From Fibrobacter succinogenes (GTDB lineage Bacteria > Fibrobacterota > Fibrobacteria > Fibrobacterales > Fibrobacteraceae): 64,000 nucleotides of DNA. The translations under genes were made by a program, and so were the position numbers. This document shows, one piece after another, positions 51,941-62,118 of this stretch; positions within the stretch are counted from its first letter, which is position 1, and every line of letters starts with the position of its first letter. The notes below the pieces were generated by a model that did not search any database, was not told where the DNA came from, and was given only the letters and a program-made list of their open reading frames with translations. Location of the stretch: assembly GCA_902776765.1 (NCBI GenBank), contig CACYRP010000029.1, positions 1 through 64,000 of the forward strand, written 5' to 3'.

Positions 51941-54900
51941 CTACTTTTTTATGCCAAATTCATCAATTGGTATATTGGGGTGACGGAATCCCCAGAGGAA
52001 GTCCTGGGTGCGCTTGGTAATTCTCTTGCCGTTCACGATGAGGCGGATTTCGAGGCGGGCTATGTACACGCCCGTACCGACAAGGCGGCCTTTTGTAGAA
52101 CGCATGTTCCAGGCGAGGTAAAGGTGATCGTCGTTCCCGAGGCAGTTTTCGGCCCCGTCCGTCTTGAAAATGTCGTCGTTACAGGCGATTTGGCCCTTGT
52201 CGCTGTTGATGAAATGCCCAAGGCTGCTGTAGTAAATCGTCTTGTAGCTGAGCTCGGTCTTGTCGGCCATAGATTCGGCGATGGTCTTGACGTCTTCGGG
52301 TGTACCGTGCATGTAGTTGTGCAGATTGTCCTTGTTCAGTAGCCCATTGTTATAGGCATTGATAATGACATCGTTTACACCGAACCGTTCCTTAGCCTCC
52401 TTGGTTGAGATTTCCTTGCGGTCCATCATGGAAATAATCGTTTCAAGCGTAACAGAAGTCGATGGACTTCCGATCTTGACGGCTTCCTTGTCTTCGAATA
52501 CGGAGCCTGTTTTTACGACCTTCGCAATTTCGCTGATTTCGTTTTCGACGAGTTCCGACATGTTCATGTCGCCAAGGTAATGACCTTGGGTGCCGTAAAT
52601 TTCGCCGACCTGTGTTGCCGTAAGCGGTTTGTCGCTATGTACGAGGATGGGTACGGTTGCGGAATCGCTGCGGACGATTTCCTTGGTCTTTTCGAAGTTG
52701 GGGGAATTCTTGTCCATGGTCACGACTGGCGGGCTGGTCACGGTAATGCGCTGTTCGCCCGTAATGCGAACCCAAGGGTTCTTGTCGTGAGCCGGAATGC
52801 CAACGAGATCGACTGTGAGTCCGCCTTCGGAAAGTGACTTGATGCGTATGGAATCGCCAACGATGGGTACGATGTCGGAAGAACTCTTTTTGGAGAATAT
52901 GAGTTTCCAGCGGTTTACCGGTGAAGTGGCGACGTAATCGGCTTCTTGAACAATCGTCGAAAGAGTGCCGCTGCCATAGCTGCGGTAGCCGAACAAGCTG
53001 GAACTTGCTGTTGTGGCGGTAATGCCTTCGCTGAATGTAAGCATAAGCATCGTCTTTCCATCGTCAGTGTACGAGATTTCAGCGGCCATGATGATGGGGC
53101 CGATGGCGTCACTGAGGACTCCGTCTATGGAGAAATTCGAGACGGTGTGATCTTCGGGGTTCGTGTAGGTGTATAGCGCCGTGATTTTTCCGGCGTAAGG
53201 TTCCAATGCGCCGCCCGTGGATATGGCTGTGCCAAATCCATCGCCTTCGGCGGTGAGCGAAAGCTCACGGGCGCCTTCGGCATAGCTTACGTTAGCAACT
53301 TCATAATGCGTAAGCCCGAATGTGAACGAAATAGCGTTGAGGACGCTGTTGCCGCCAAGCGGCTTGTTAAAGCTAATCCAGACGCTATCGCCGCGACCGT
53401 CACCGTTTCTATCGTAGATGTATGCGGTTTCGATTTGCGGAACAGGCGGTTCTGCGATGTTGATGTTTGTCCAGTTGACGCTCTTGTTCTTTGCGACGTT
53501 TGAAGAGATGGAGAGCGTTCCGTTGTCAACGGCTCCTGTTGCCTTCACGTAGAAAGTGTTCTTTCCTTCGATGAGTACAAACTCATTATTCGGGAGCGGA
53601 GATCCCAGAGAATCGCACGGGATGAGTTTCGGATTGTTTGTAGAAACTTTAACTGTTATGCCGCTGTAGCTTCGGGCCCATTCTTCGACATAAGAAACGT
53701 TGATGGGGTAGATGCGGCCCGCCCAGAGCTTTTCGTTCTTGTTCATGTTGATGGGGAGCGTGTCGCTACTGATGTCGCGGTTTGCTTCGTTTCCTAGCGG
53801 CTTCCAGTACTTGTCGAGGCAGAGCGTATCTTGCTTTACGATGTCTGCAATAAAGCAGTAGCTGGAATCGATTATGTTTGCAAAAGCGATATTCGGAAGT
53901 TCTGTCGGCGGGATGGTAAAATAAACGTCCTTATATTCTTTCGGATTGTTCTTGAGCGCAACGCGAATGTAGTAAGTTCCCGGCGGAAGCGTTTGCATGC
54001 GGGAGATAATCGTTGTGTTGATGGTGAGCATCGTGTAATCGTTTGTGATCGTGATGCCGCCGTAGTATGCGGTGTCGAGCTTGCTTAAGGCAACGCCCGT
54101 CATCGGGAGGCTCTTTCCGAATAACGTAAAGTTCGAGGGGCCGCGTTCTGTGCGCTTTTGTTCCGAGTTCGCAGAGAAGTCGCAGGCGAGCGTCTTTTCA
54201 CGGATGGTCTGCCACACTTCTTTCTTGATAAGTGTTGTATCCGTAGAGAGATTCGTGAGAAGCATGCTGGATTCCACCTTCAAGTCGATGGATGTGCGCA
54301 TCATAAAGTTCGACTGTGTGCGCTTGCGTTCGGCATAGAAAATGTGGAACGGATATGTTTCTCCCGGAGTAAGTCCAAGTTCATCGAGGTTTACGGACCT
54401 TTTGACTTTTTTGTGTAAGCCGCCAATATCGACAACGAGTTTGTTGTTAATGAACACCCACACGTCATCATCGCCGTTGAATTCAAAGTACTGCCCTTTG
54501 ACATAGACAAATTCCGCCTGGATCTTCATGGTGAAGCCGTAGTTGTGGTAACCCGGAGCATCTTTTCCACCGCTAAGGGAATCGTAGTGCGGGTTTTCGA
54601 CAGTTTGTGCGCTATCGAGCCAGCGGAAGTCATCGAGCAAGAATAGGCCGTGTTCTGGGCTTTCGTCATCCTTTTGTCCGAGCCAGAAACCGTCGTTCGT
54701 CAGCGTCAGTTCTAGGTCACGGCAAGTGACGTTTGTGTACTGCTTGCCGTCCTTTTCGGCAACAACTTCGGGGAGGAACCAGCTATTGAGGTGCGATGCG
54801 TTCTTGCAATTTTCCGGGAAGTTCTTGGCCATCACGGGAACGCCGTTTGCGCCGAGCTGTTTTTCGACCATGCCTGTCATCGGTTCGCCTTTGCAGCCGT

Positions 54901-55849
54901 CCTGCCCAAAGTCTTCGCTTGTTCCAGTACCGAACATCGGGACTCCGCGAATATCAAATCCTGTACGTCCGGCACCGCCTTCTCCGTAGTTGAGGCCGTT
55001 CTTGGAACCGTCGGAATTCATGGAACCGTCGTACCAGTCGAACATCATCACGGGGAGGATCTTCGGGAGGCATTCGCCAAGAACGCCTGGATAATCGACA
55101 TGAATTTCGGGAGTGCCATACTGGTAAGCGACAATCCAGATTGTATCGCTAACGGCGAGTGCGGAATCGAGCAATATAGGGGCGAGTGCGGAATCGCTTT
55201 CGACAGTACCTTCAGCTCCGACGTATGTTGTACCGATGGTCTGCTTAAAGTAAACCCATGCGCTGTCGCTTGGCTTTGTAACCATGCTTTCGAACCAACC
55301 GCAATACGGGGAACCTACTGGGCTCATGTAGTTTTCCATGCCGTTCAAGAACATGATGGCGTTGGTGTTCGTCCACGGGGTGAGGAATCGGATATGTTTT
55401 TTGGGCTTGACTTGGACCGCTGGTTTAGTGTCGGAAATCGTCAGGGTCTTGTCGTCGTTGATGACGATCCAGACTTCTTCCTTGTCGTAAATGTACTTGC
55501 CGTCTTGAATGGAGTTTTCCCTGTATTTAGGGAATAGCGTTCCGAGCAGTGGCTTGTTGTCGGGACTCAGGTCCGTATGGCATGTATTGCCGCTACAGCC
55601 CACCCCGAATTGCAGGTGACGTACGTCTTTTTTGCCATTGGCCAGGCGCTCGTCGCTAAATTCGATGGTGTATGTCCCATCGTCGCCTTTTTCTAGCGAT
55701 TTGTACACGAAATTACTTTCGTTGTCGGCGTAGAATAAGACGTTTCCGTCATAAATGATGTGCGCAATTGCGACCGTCTGCGCAAACGCACAGGCACTGA
55801 ATAACGCCAAACACACCAAAACCCTATTGATAAGCCCACTGATCCTCAT
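51941..55849 (-). CDS. Fibro-slime domain surface protein (1302 aa)
   Basis: A secreted protein with signal peptide (VLVCLALFSACAFAQ). Domain order matches the neighbouring gene: an N-terminal beta region (AHIIYDGNVLFYADNESN), HIRFLTPWTNTNAIMFLNG, fibro-slime/PA14-like region (about 270-530: LPVMMFDWYDGSMN, GLFLLDDFRWLD, YFEFNGDDDVWVFINNKLVVDIGGLHK, YPFHIFYAERKRTQSNFMMRTSIDL), DRNGDGRGDSVW loop, and a FlgD-like end (LYLAWNMRSTKGRLVGTGVYIARLEI...RTQDFLWGFRH). It is expected on the cell surface and may help adhesion to plant fibre. The pair is a tandem duplication. Confidence 0.9.
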   Translation of the reverse strand: MRISGLINRVLVCLALFSACAFAQTVAIAHIIYDGNVLFYADNESNFVYKSLEKGDDGTYTIEFSDERLANGKKDVRHLQFGVGCSGNTCHTDLSPDNKPLLGTLFPKYRENSIQDGKYIYDKEEVWIVINDDKTLTISDTKPAVQVKPKKHIRFLTPWTNTNAIMFLNGMENYMSPVGSPYCGWFESMVTKPSDSAWVYFKQTIGTTYVGAEGTVESDSALAPILLDSALAVSDTIWIVAYQYGTPEIHVDYPGVLGECLPKILPVMMFDWYDGSMNSDGSKNGLNYGEGGAGRTGFDIRGVPMFGTGTSEDFGQDGCKGEPMTGMVEKQLGANGVPVMAKNFPENCKNASHLNSWFLPEVVAEKDGKQYTNVTCRDLELTLTNDGFWLGQKDDESPEHGLFLLDDFRWLDSAQTVENPHYDSLSGGKDAPGYHNYGFTMKIQAEFVYVKGQYFEFNGDDDVWVFINNKLVVDIGGLHKKVKRSVNLDELGLTPGETYPFHIFYAERKRTQSNFMMRTSIDLKVESSMLLTNLSTDTTLIKKEVWQTIREKTLACDFSANSEQKRTERGPSNFTLFGKSLPMTGVALSKLDTAYYGGITITNDYTMLTINTTIISRMQTLPPGTYYIRVALKNNPKEYKDVYFTIPPTELPNIAFANIIDSSYCFIADIVKQDTLCLDKYWKPLGNEANRDISSDTLPINMNKNEKLWAGRIYPINVSYVEEWARSYSGITVKVSTNNPKLIPCDSLGSPLPNNEFVLIEGKNTFYVKATGAVDNGTLSISSNVAKNKSVNWTNINIAEPPVPQIETAYIYDRNGDGRGDSVWISFNKPLGGNSVLNAISFTFGLTHYEVANVSYAEGARELSLTAEGDGFGTAISTGGALEPYAGKITALYTYTNPEDHTVSNFSIDGVLSDAIGPIIMAAEISYTDDGKTMLMLTFSEGITATTASSSLFGYRSYGSGTLSTIVQEADYVATSPVNRWKLIFSKKSSSDIVPIVGDSIRIKSLSEGGLTVDLVGIPAHDKNPWVRITGEQRITVTSPPVVTMDKNSPNFEKTKEIVRSDSATVPILVHSDKPLTATQVGEIYGTQGHYLGDMNMSELVENEISEIAKVVKTGSVFEDKEAVKIGSPSTSVTLETIISMMDRKEISTKEAKERFGVNDVIINAYNNGLLNKDNLHNYMHGTPEDVKTIAESMADKTELSYKTIYYSSLGHFINSDKGQIACNDDIFKTDGAENCLGNDDHLYLAWNMRSTKGRLVGTGVYIARLEIRLIVNGKRITKRTQDFLWGFRHPNIPIDEFGIKK

Positions 55850-56091
55850 CCGTGACTCCTAAGATATTAGTTCCCCCTCCTTGCCCACAGTGTTTCCCAT
55901 ACACTTTTCGCAAAAATAACAATAAAGGATGTTTGTCAAGAGGGCTTTAGTGTAAAATGGGTTGTTTTTCGTGTAGTAAAATTGAAAGTTTGTATATAGG
56001 GCTATAATAAGCAATTTTTTTCATTAAAAGAGGTGCTAGATTGGGGCTAAAATCCTACTTTTACACTTGTAAATTCAAAATGGAGATAAAA

Positions 56092-57495
56092 ATGAATCGT
56101 GTTTACCTAGTTGCCACGGCAGCTTCCAAGATGGAAGCCAAAGTCCAGGAAATCGTTGACGCTGTTACCAAGGCTGGTCTCATTGCCTCTGTTTACAAGC
56201 CACTCGATGTTATCAGCGCTGCAGATAGCGTAGAAGAAATCAAGGCAGGCAAGTCTGCCGTGCTCATGGAAAAAATCTGCGCCAATTTCCTCGCTCAAGA
56301 TTTTGATGCCGTCGATGCAGTTGTCGTGGAAGGTGCAACAGGCATGAACGATGTCATTGCTCATAAGTATAATGACGATCTCGCTTCTGCTCTCGATGCA
56401 AAGATTTTTGCCGATGGCGAAGACGCAGAACTCTTCTGCCCCAAGCGTTTGCTCCGCTGCGAAAAGTGCCTCGCCGGTGACCTCGCTGAACCGGCTGCCG
56501 AACGCCGCGTTAGCCAAGCGATGTTCCGCGCAAGCCTCCTCTCTAAGGCATCCAAGTGCGTGAAGCGCATTGTGCTCCCGGAAGGTTCTGAACCGCGTAC
56601 TGTGCAGGCTGCATGCCTCGCTGTCGAACGTAACATTGCCGTGCCGGTGCTCATTGGTTCGAAAGCCGAAATCGAAGCTACTGCAAAGTCTGTAGGCGTC
56701 AAGCTTCCGTCCAACATTGAAATCATCGAACCGAGCGCAGAACTTGCCGAAAAGTACGTGCCGACTCTCGTGGAACTCCGCAAGGCAAAAGGCATGACTC
56801 CGGAATCTGCACGTGTCGCTCTTTCTGACAACGTAATGCTTGCCACGATGATGCTCAAGTTCGGCGAAGTGGACGGTCTCGTTTCTGGCGCCATCCACTC
56901 TACTGCAGACACGCTCCGCCCGGCCCTCCAGATCATCCGTACCGCTCCGGGCGTGAAGTCCGTGAGCTCTGTATTCTTCATGTGCATGAAGGACAAGACC
57001 TACATCTATGGCGACTGCGCTATCAATCTGAACCCGCTTGCCGAAGAACTCGCCGATATCGCTCTCCAGTGTGACGACACCGCAAAGGCTTTCGGTCTCC
57101 CGAGCCGCGTTGCCATGCTTTCTTACAGCACCATCAATTCGGGCAAGGGCCCGGATGCCGACCTCGTTGTGGCCGCTACTGCCGCAGCCAAGGCCGCTCG
57201 CCCGGAAATGCTCGTCGATGGCCCGCTCCAGTACGATGCTGCAACCGTTCCGAGTGTTGGTTCCCTCAAGGCCCCGAACAGCCCGGTCGCAGGCAAGGCT
57301 ACCGTGTTCGTGTTCCCGGACCTCTCTGCCGGTAACATCGGCTACAAGGCTGTGCAGCGCTCTGCTCACGGCACGATTGCTATCGGCCCGATGCTCCAGG
57401 GCCTCGCCAAGCCGGTGAACGACTTGTCTCGTGGCGCTCTTGTCGAAGACATCGTCTATACGATCGCTTTGACGGCTGTCCAAGCTCAAAAATAA
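56092..57495 (+). CDS. pta: Phosphate acetyltransferase
   Basis: 467 aa from the ATG at 56092 (GGAG 11 bases upstream); the longer frame from 56041 has no ribosome site. It converts acetyl-CoA and phosphate to acetyl phosphate, the step before acetate, a main fermentation product of these bacteria. The N-terminal region ([12 protein letters not shown]...) is a shortened P-loop-like domain with [11 protein letters not shown]. The PTA_PTB domain (from about 165) has [39 protein letters not shown] and the terminal [31 protein letters not shown]. Acetate kinase is not adjacent. Confidence 0.94.
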   Translation: MNRVYLVATAASKMEAKVQEIVDAVTKAGLIASVYKPLDVISAADSVEEIKAGKSAVLMEKICANFLAQDFDAVDAVVVEGATGMNDVIAHKYNDDLASALDAKIFADGEDAELFCPKRLLRCEKCLAGDLAEPAAERRVSQAMFRASLLSKASKCVKRIVLPEGSEPRTVQAACLAVERNIAVPVLIGSKAEIEATAKSVGVKLPSNIEIIEPSAELAEKYVPTLVELRKAKGMTPESARVALSDNVMLATMMLKFGEVDGLVSGAIHSTADTLRPALQIIRTAPGVKSVSSVFFMCMKDKTYIYGDCAINLNPLAEELADIALQCDDTAKAFGLPSRVAMLSYSTINSGKGPDADLVVAATAAAKAARPEMLVDGPLQYDAATVPSVGSLKAPNSPVAGKATVFVFPDLSAGNIGYKAVQRSAHGTIAIGPMLQGLAKPVNDLSRGALVEDIVYTIALTAVQAQK

Positions 57496-57569
57496 GACCG
57501 TTCGGCACTCTACAAGGTTGGTGAGCCAGTCCCGGATATATTCTGGGGTTTCGGGATTTCCATTAAAAA

Positions 57570-57595
57570 AGCGGACATTTCAAGTCCGCTTTTTG
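57570..57595 (+). terminator. Terminator of pta
   Basis: AGCGGAC (57570-57576) pairs with GTCCGCT (57584-57590), followed by TTTTTGC; an A run in front makes it usable in both directions. Confidence 0.85.
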
Positions 57596-57680
57596 CATAT
57601 CTGCGCAATTCTCATTTGCGACGTATCGTCATGATTTATGATTGTGAGTCACCCAGGGGCCCGCAGGGGGATCGGATCCA

Positions 57681-58523
57681 TTATTTCTTTTTCTGATTCG
57701 CTTTTCTCAGCGCTTCAATCGCCTTTCGAATGTTTTCGCCATCTTCAAGATGCTTTGGCGAAAGCTTGTCTCTATGCTTGTAGTCGATTTTCTTCCACAG
57801 CTCTTTCAAGTGCCAGCGTGCGCGCTTGTCTTCGAGAATGTAGCCGGGGCGAACGCCTGCATCTAGGCCTTGCACAATCAGTTCCACGGCGTCATCGTAA
57901 CGGCTTTGGTCATAGCGCAAGTCGGCAAGAAAATAATAGTTGTAAATGTCCTTGCGGTTCTTTTCGAGCGCCATCGTCAAGTATTTGTCTGCAAGTTTTT
58001 CGTCGGGCCACGAAAGTATTAACGGCACGTACGGCAATACGAAATGTGCACGTCCGAGAATTTGCCAGTCTTCGGCGGCGGTTGCGATATCGCGGACTTT
58101 GCCCGCAATGCCTTCCTTGAGCGAAGAGAACACGTTTCGTTCAGAACCCCACATCGAAAGCGTCGAGGCGTAAACGTGTGCGATTTCCTTGTTCTTCGGG
58201 AACTTCTCGTAGGCGCTTTTGCTTGCGTCCATTAGCGTGTCCAAATGGAGTTGGCGTTTCTTTTCGTCAAACTGCACGAACCTGAAGCAAAAGTACAGCG
58301 TCTTGACGTAGCCTTCAGTTGCTTGTTCCAGAACGGTGGAATCTTCCATCGCCTTGCGGTAATTTTCCTTCATGATTCTTGCGTTCTTGGCATCGGCTTT
58401 GTCGCCGTTTGCGCGCAACGCTCTAGCCGCATAGCAGGAGTCTGCAATGTGCAAATAATCGTTTGCGCTTGCGAAACTAAACGCGAGCAACAATACGAGA
58501 AAAATGTGGGGCGTAATCTTCAT
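57681..58523 (-). CDS. Exported TPR-like protein
   Basis: A 280-aa protein with signal peptide MKITPHIFLVLLLAFSFASA. Helical repeats follow, the clearest being DKYLTMALEKNRKDIYNYYFLADLRYDQSRYDDAVELIVQGLDAG (about 190-235). The C-terminus is lysine-rich (RKANQKKK). Presumably periplasmic scaffold; no partner is identified. Confidence 0.7.
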   Translation of the reverse strand: MKITPHIFLVLLLAFSFASANDYLHIADSCYAARALRANGDKADAKNARIMKENYRKAMEDSTVLEQATEGYVKTLYFCFRFVQFDEKKRQLHLDTLMDASKSAYEKFPKNKEIAHVYASTLSMWGSERNVFSSLKEGIAGKVRDIATAAEDWQILGRAHFVLPYVPLILSWPDEKLADKYLTMALEKNRKDIYNYYFLADLRYDQSRYDDAVELIVQGLDAGVRPGYILEDKRARWHLKELWKKIDYKHRDKLSPKHLEDGENIRKAIEALRKANQKKK

Positions 58524-58531
58524 GATTACGC

Positions 58532-58675
58532 TTAGACTTTCCAGTTCTGGAGCAATTTGTTCACCATGGCAATGCGAGTTTTTTCCTCGTCAGTGCCGTG
58601 GAATGTTTTGAACAAAAGATTGCGGTACTCCATCAGTGCTGTGCGGATTATGACTTTTTCTTCTTTTTTTAGCAT
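58532..58675 (-). CDS. Possible 47-aa small protein
   Basis: The frame from ATG 58675 reads MLKKEEKVIIRTALMEYRNL, LFKTFHGTDEEKTRIAMVNK, LLQNWKV. It is helical and amphipathic, with host-like codon usage, and fills the gap between the phosphofructokinase gene and the TPR gene with 8 and 22 bp to spare. No Shine-Dalgarno sequence is seen (many genes here have weak ones). No family is recognised. Confidence 0.5.
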   Translation of the reverse strand: MLKKEEKVIIRTALMEYRNLLFKTFHGTDEEKTRIAMVNKLLQNWKV

Positions 58676-58697
58676 GGTATATAAAATAATTTAATAG

Positions 58698-60035
58698 TTA
58701 CTTGCTGCGTTTGCCCTTACCGGAGAAATAGTCCTGTTGGCGAGTGATACCGAGAACGGCGTGCCACAGGGTTCCGTTGGGGTTGATTTTCTTGCGTTCG
58801 CTGACGGCATATTCGATAGGCACGTGCGAGAAAACGTTGTTCATGCTGCCAACGACCATGTCCGTCTTGCCTGCCATGCCTGCATGTACGGCACTTTCGG
58901 CGAGTTGGAAGCAGAAAATGGCATCCGTGCCTTTGGCGGGGATGCTACGCACCGTGTAGCTCGGGTCGAAGTACTTGATGTTGATTTCCTTGCCGACGCT
59001 GTCGAAATGTTCCTTGATTTTTTTGGTCAGGAATTCACCGATATCGTTCTTCAGAATGTTGCCGCTAGCATCGCGGCGTTCTTCCTGGTTCTTGAAAAGT
59101 TCCTGTCCGGCGCCTTCGGCGACGGCAATCACGGCATGCGTCTTGCCACTGGCGTATCGGCTTTCAAGAGCCTTAAAAAGCCCATCGAGCGTAAAGGGGA
59201 CTTCGGGAACGAGGCAGATGTTCACAACTGTTGTCGCAAGCGATGCGTATGCGGCAATAAAGCCGGAATCGCGGCCCATGAGCTTTACGAGGCCAAGACC
59301 GTTGAATGCTCCGTTAGCTTCGATATGCGCGCTTGTAATCACGTCTGTAGCGCTAAGCACGGCGGTTTCAAAACCGAACGTTCTGTCAATCAGGTTCAAG
59401 TCGTTGTCGATCGTCTTCGGGATGCCGATAATCGAGATGGGCTGCTTACGCTTCTTGACTTCTTCGGCAATGGCGTGTGCGCCGCGGAGCGTACCGTCAC
59501 CGCCGATGCAGAACAATACGTTGATGTTCAAGCGCATGAGCGTATCGACCATGACTGCCGGGTCCTGCATGCCGCGGGAGCTACCGAGAATCGTACCGCC
59601 GTCTTCCTGGATGGCATCGACCACATCCGGGTCAAGCACGATGGGGGAGTAGCCGTAATTCGGGTTCAGGCCGCGGTAGCCGTACGGGATACCGAAGATG
59701 TTCCTTACGCCGTAGTCGAACCAGAGCACCTGTACAAGGCCCTTGATCACGTTATTGAGGCCTGGGCAGAGGCCTCCGCAAGTTACGATACCTGCGCGCG
59801 TCCAGGCGGGGTCGTGGAAAATTGTCTGTCGAGGGCCGGCCACTTCGAGTGAAGGTACCGGGATGCCCTTCGCTAAGTAATCAGAGATGAGATTGACGTC
59901 AGTGGTAAGGCTGACTTTATCGTTTTCAGAAACGAAAGGAACGCCGTTCATCGGGGACTTAAGCGTGCCCTTGCCAACGGTTTCAATGGAAAGATCATAA
60001 TCCAACGGATTCTTGATGATATCGTCCTGAGTCAT
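58698..60035 (-). CDS. 6-phosphofructokinase, PfkA-superfamily long form
   Basis: A 445-aa enzyme phosphorylating fructose 6-phosphate. GIVTCGGLCPGLNNVIKG starts the phosphodonor-binding fold, CIGGDGTLRGAH and GIPKTIDNDL form the active site, and LVKLMGRDSGFIA the fructose-phosphate site. The Gly in GGDGT favours ATP as donor, while Lys in PKTIDND is typical of pyrophosphate enzymes; both together are known from ATP-dependent enzymes of the trypanosome/plant-like group. The donor is therefore not settled by sequence. Fibrobacter glycolysis has been reported to use pyrophosphate. Confidence 0.88.
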   Translation of the reverse strand: MTQDDIIKNPLDYDLSIETVGKGTLKSPMNGVPFVSENDKVSLTTDVNLISDYLAKGIPVPSLEVAGPRQTIFHDPAWTRAGIVTCGGLCPGLNNVIKGLVQVLWFDYGVRNIFGIPYGYRGLNPNYGYSPIVLDPDVVDAIQEDGGTILGSSRGMQDPAVMVDTLMRLNINVLFCIGGDGTLRGAHAIAEEVKKRKQPISIIGIPKTIDNDLNLIDRTFGFETAVLSATDVITSAHIEANGAFNGLGLVKLMGRDSGFIAAYASLATTVVNICLVPEVPFTLDGLFKALESRYASGKTHAVIAVAEGAGQELFKNQEERRDASGNILKNDIGEFLTKKIKEHFDSVGKEINIKYFDPSYTVRSIPAKGTDAIFCFQLAESAVHAGMAGKTDMVVGSMNNVFSHVPIEYAVSERKKINPNGTLWHAVLGITRQQDYFSGKGKRSK

Positions 60036-60104
60036 ACCGTGCCTCTTTGAATTTTATGGTTCCCGTTTAAAAAAAGAGAAACCATAAAAAATATAGTAAA
60101 CGAT

Positions 60105-60132
60105 AAAAAAGATCCTCGCTTTCGCGAGGATG
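60105..60132 (-). terminator. Terminator of the two-component operon
   Basis: On the minus strand ATCCTCGC-GAAA-GCGAGGAT is a perfect hairpin followed by CTTTTTTATC. It overlaps a GAGGATGAC repeat. Confidence 0.85.
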
Positions 60133-60198
60133 ACAATCTCTAACAACTAACCACTATTTACTATCCACTTCCTACTTGCTACCGTCTACTGTCTACTG
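60133..60198. repeat. CTACTTCCTACTGTCTACT-type repeat tract
   Basis: A tract of ACCACTATTTACTATCCAC, then CTACTTGCTACCGTCTACTGTCTACTG units between the kinase stop and its terminator. Related to 14864-14890 and 45168-45328. Confidence 0.6.
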
Positions 60199-62118
60199 CT
60201 AAATCGACAAACTCGGGAAATGTATTTTCGTTCGCAAACCGGGATTTGCATTTTCCAATTCAATGGTCATATTGCAAAGTGTGCAAAGCTTCTTGACCAT
60301 AGAAAGTCCGATGCCCGTGCCGCTTGTTTGCCTAGTCATTTCGTTTTCGACTCTGTAGAATTCCTGGAAGACTTTTTTCATTTCGTTCGGCGGAATGCCC
60401 GGACCGTAGTCGCGTACGGCGAGGTACATGTCGGTGCCCTTGATTCTCAGTTCCACGTTGATCATCTTGTAATCGGCGTTCTTGGAGAACTTGAGCGAGT
60501 TGTCGACGAGGTTCATCAGAATCTGCATGATGGCATCGCGGTCAATCATGATGCTGATGTTGTCTGCATCGGTATCCGAAGAAACTGTAAGTTCAAACCC
60601 TTGCTTTTCGACGTTCTTGCTGTAGGTTGAGATGAAGTCGTCCAAAACTTTTTTGGGCTTGTCCATGCGGAGTTGCACGTTCCAGCGGTTTCCATCGAGC
60701 TTTGAGAGGTTCAGCACATTCTGGATGAGTCTAGAAAGGCGATCTGCTTCGCTTGCGATTTGTCCGTAATATTTTTGCTTCTTTTCTTCGCTTGCGACCC
60801 AGGAGTTCTGCAACAGCTCCGCGTACATCTTAATGGCGGTAAGCGGCGTCTTGAGTTCGTGCGTAATGGCAGAAACAAAATCCTGGCGCTTTGCGGCGAG
60901 CTTCACGCGGCTTTGCGTCACATGGTAAATTGAAATCAAGCCGATAGCGAGTACTGCAAGCATCAAGAATCCGATGAACAAGACAAATTCACCGCCGGGG
61001 GCGCGTTGCGTGGTGTACATCTTGAATGTAATATCCGAGAGCGGTGCTTGCAACGATTCGGAGAGAAGTTCCGTCGTGATATTGTTGCGTTCGCCAAAGG
61101 CGACAAACGCTTTGTTCTTGTGGAAGAATGAGAGTACGAGCGGGTCTTGCTGATTGCCCTTTGTTACGCCCTTGTATTTTTCGATTTCGTTTTTAACAAG
61201 GTTTGTGAAATAGGCGCGGGCTTCTACGATAAAGCCTTGGATAAATACTTCGGGGCCGCGTCTAACGGTGCGGTGGAAAATGATGTAGTTCGAATCGACG
61301 ATGGCTTGGAAAAAGTCAATTTCAGCTTCCATGGAATGCGTCGCTTCAGTGTTGATTAAGCGTACAAGGAGACCTGTCGTGTCTATCTTTGTAGATTCGA
61401 CACCGAATGCAAAATCGCCGGTTTCGGTAATATGTTCTACGCGCGGCTTGTTGGCCTTCTTTTTCTTGCGCGTGCTTGAGATATCGAGGTCTTGCTTGTA
61501 AATCTGATCGATGAGCCTGCTGTCGTTTTTCTGCGTCGAGTCGATGCCTTTTTCTGCGCTGCTCGAAGACGCTACGTTGGCTGTAGACGATGAAATGGCA
61601 GAGAATCCCGAAGTATTGAGAATCTTGCTTATTTTGTTGCGAATCGCAACACGTCTGTCCCTATCGACCATCGGAATTTTTTCAAGGACTCCATCGGGGA
61701 GTACTGGCGTACTCAGGTTGCCGGACGGGTCAATCTGGAAGTGCCCAATGAGGCCGACGTAATGGCTACGGAGCGGAAATTCCGCAAGCTCGGACATGGT
61801 GATTTCTTCACCACCGAATACAGGAACCGAGCGGATGAAGCGATAGTCGGCATAAGAGCGCCTGTCTTCAATCGCCAAGTCCGCCGTGATGTTCTTGTTC
61901 AAATTCTGGAGCACAGAAAACGCGTGTTCCTTGTAACCAAAGAGCGACGACGTTTGCAACTGTGCGTAAGAATGGCTTAAAAGCATTATTACGGGAATCG
62001 CAATAATGACAAAAATCGCCACAAAAATGAGACGATCTTTTGATGCAAGGATAAGGCTCCGAAGAGCCTTGTACTTGCTAGAGAGGTATGTTGAGATTTT
62101 TATACTGATTTCTCGCAT
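60199..62118 (-). CDS. Membrane sensor histidine kinase
   Basis: A 639-aa kinase with TM1 (about 30-50, LIFVAIFVIIAIPVIMLLS), a large periplasmic sensor region (about 50-375), TM2 (FVLFIGFLMLAVLAIGLISIY), then HisKA with FVSAITHELKTPLTAIKMYAE (phospho-His) and HATPase_c with the N box LVDNSLKFSKN and G boxes RDYGPGIP and TGIGLSMVKKL. No HAMP domain is evident between TM2 and HisKA. Its start overlaps the end of the response-regulator gene by 19 bp, so the two form an operon. The signal is unknown. Confidence 0.92.
   Translation of the reverse strand: MREISIKISTYLSSKYKALRSLILASKDRLIFVAIFVIIAIPVIMLLSHSYAQLQTSSLFGYKEHAFSVLQNLNKNITADLAIEDRRSYADYRFIRSVPVFGGEEITMSELAEFPLRSHYVGLIGHFQIDPSGNLSTPVLPDGVLEKIPMVDRDRRVAIRNKISKILNTSGFSAISSSTANVASSSSAEKGIDSTQKNDSRLIDQIYKQDLDISSTRKKKKANKPRVEHITETGDFAFGVESTKIDTTGLLVRLINTEATHSMEAEIDFFQAIVDSNYIIFHRTVRRGPEVFIQGFIVEARAYFTNLVKNEIEKYKGVTKGNQQDPLVLSFFHKNKAFVAFGERNNITTELLSESLQAPLSDITFKMYTTQRAPGGEFVLFIGFLMLAVLAIGLISIYHVTQSRVKLAAKRQDFVSAITHELKTPLTAIKMYAELLQNSWVASEEKKQKYYGQIASEADRLSRLIQNVLNLSKLDGNRWNVQLRMDKPKKVLDDFISTYSKNVEKQGFELTVSSDTDADNISIMIDRDAIMQILMNLVDNSLKFSKNADYKMINVELRIKGTDMYLAVRDYGPGIPPNEMKKVFQEFYRVENEMTRQTSGTGIGLSMVKKLCTLCNMTIELENANPGLRTKIHFPSLSI

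Noticed and set aside
56107..57489. 460-codon minus-strand frame opposite pta
   Set aside because: Shadow frame created by codon bias; pta is unambiguous.
58737..59852. 371-codon plus-strand frame opposite phosphofructokinase
   Set aside because: Shadow of the real gene, no motif.
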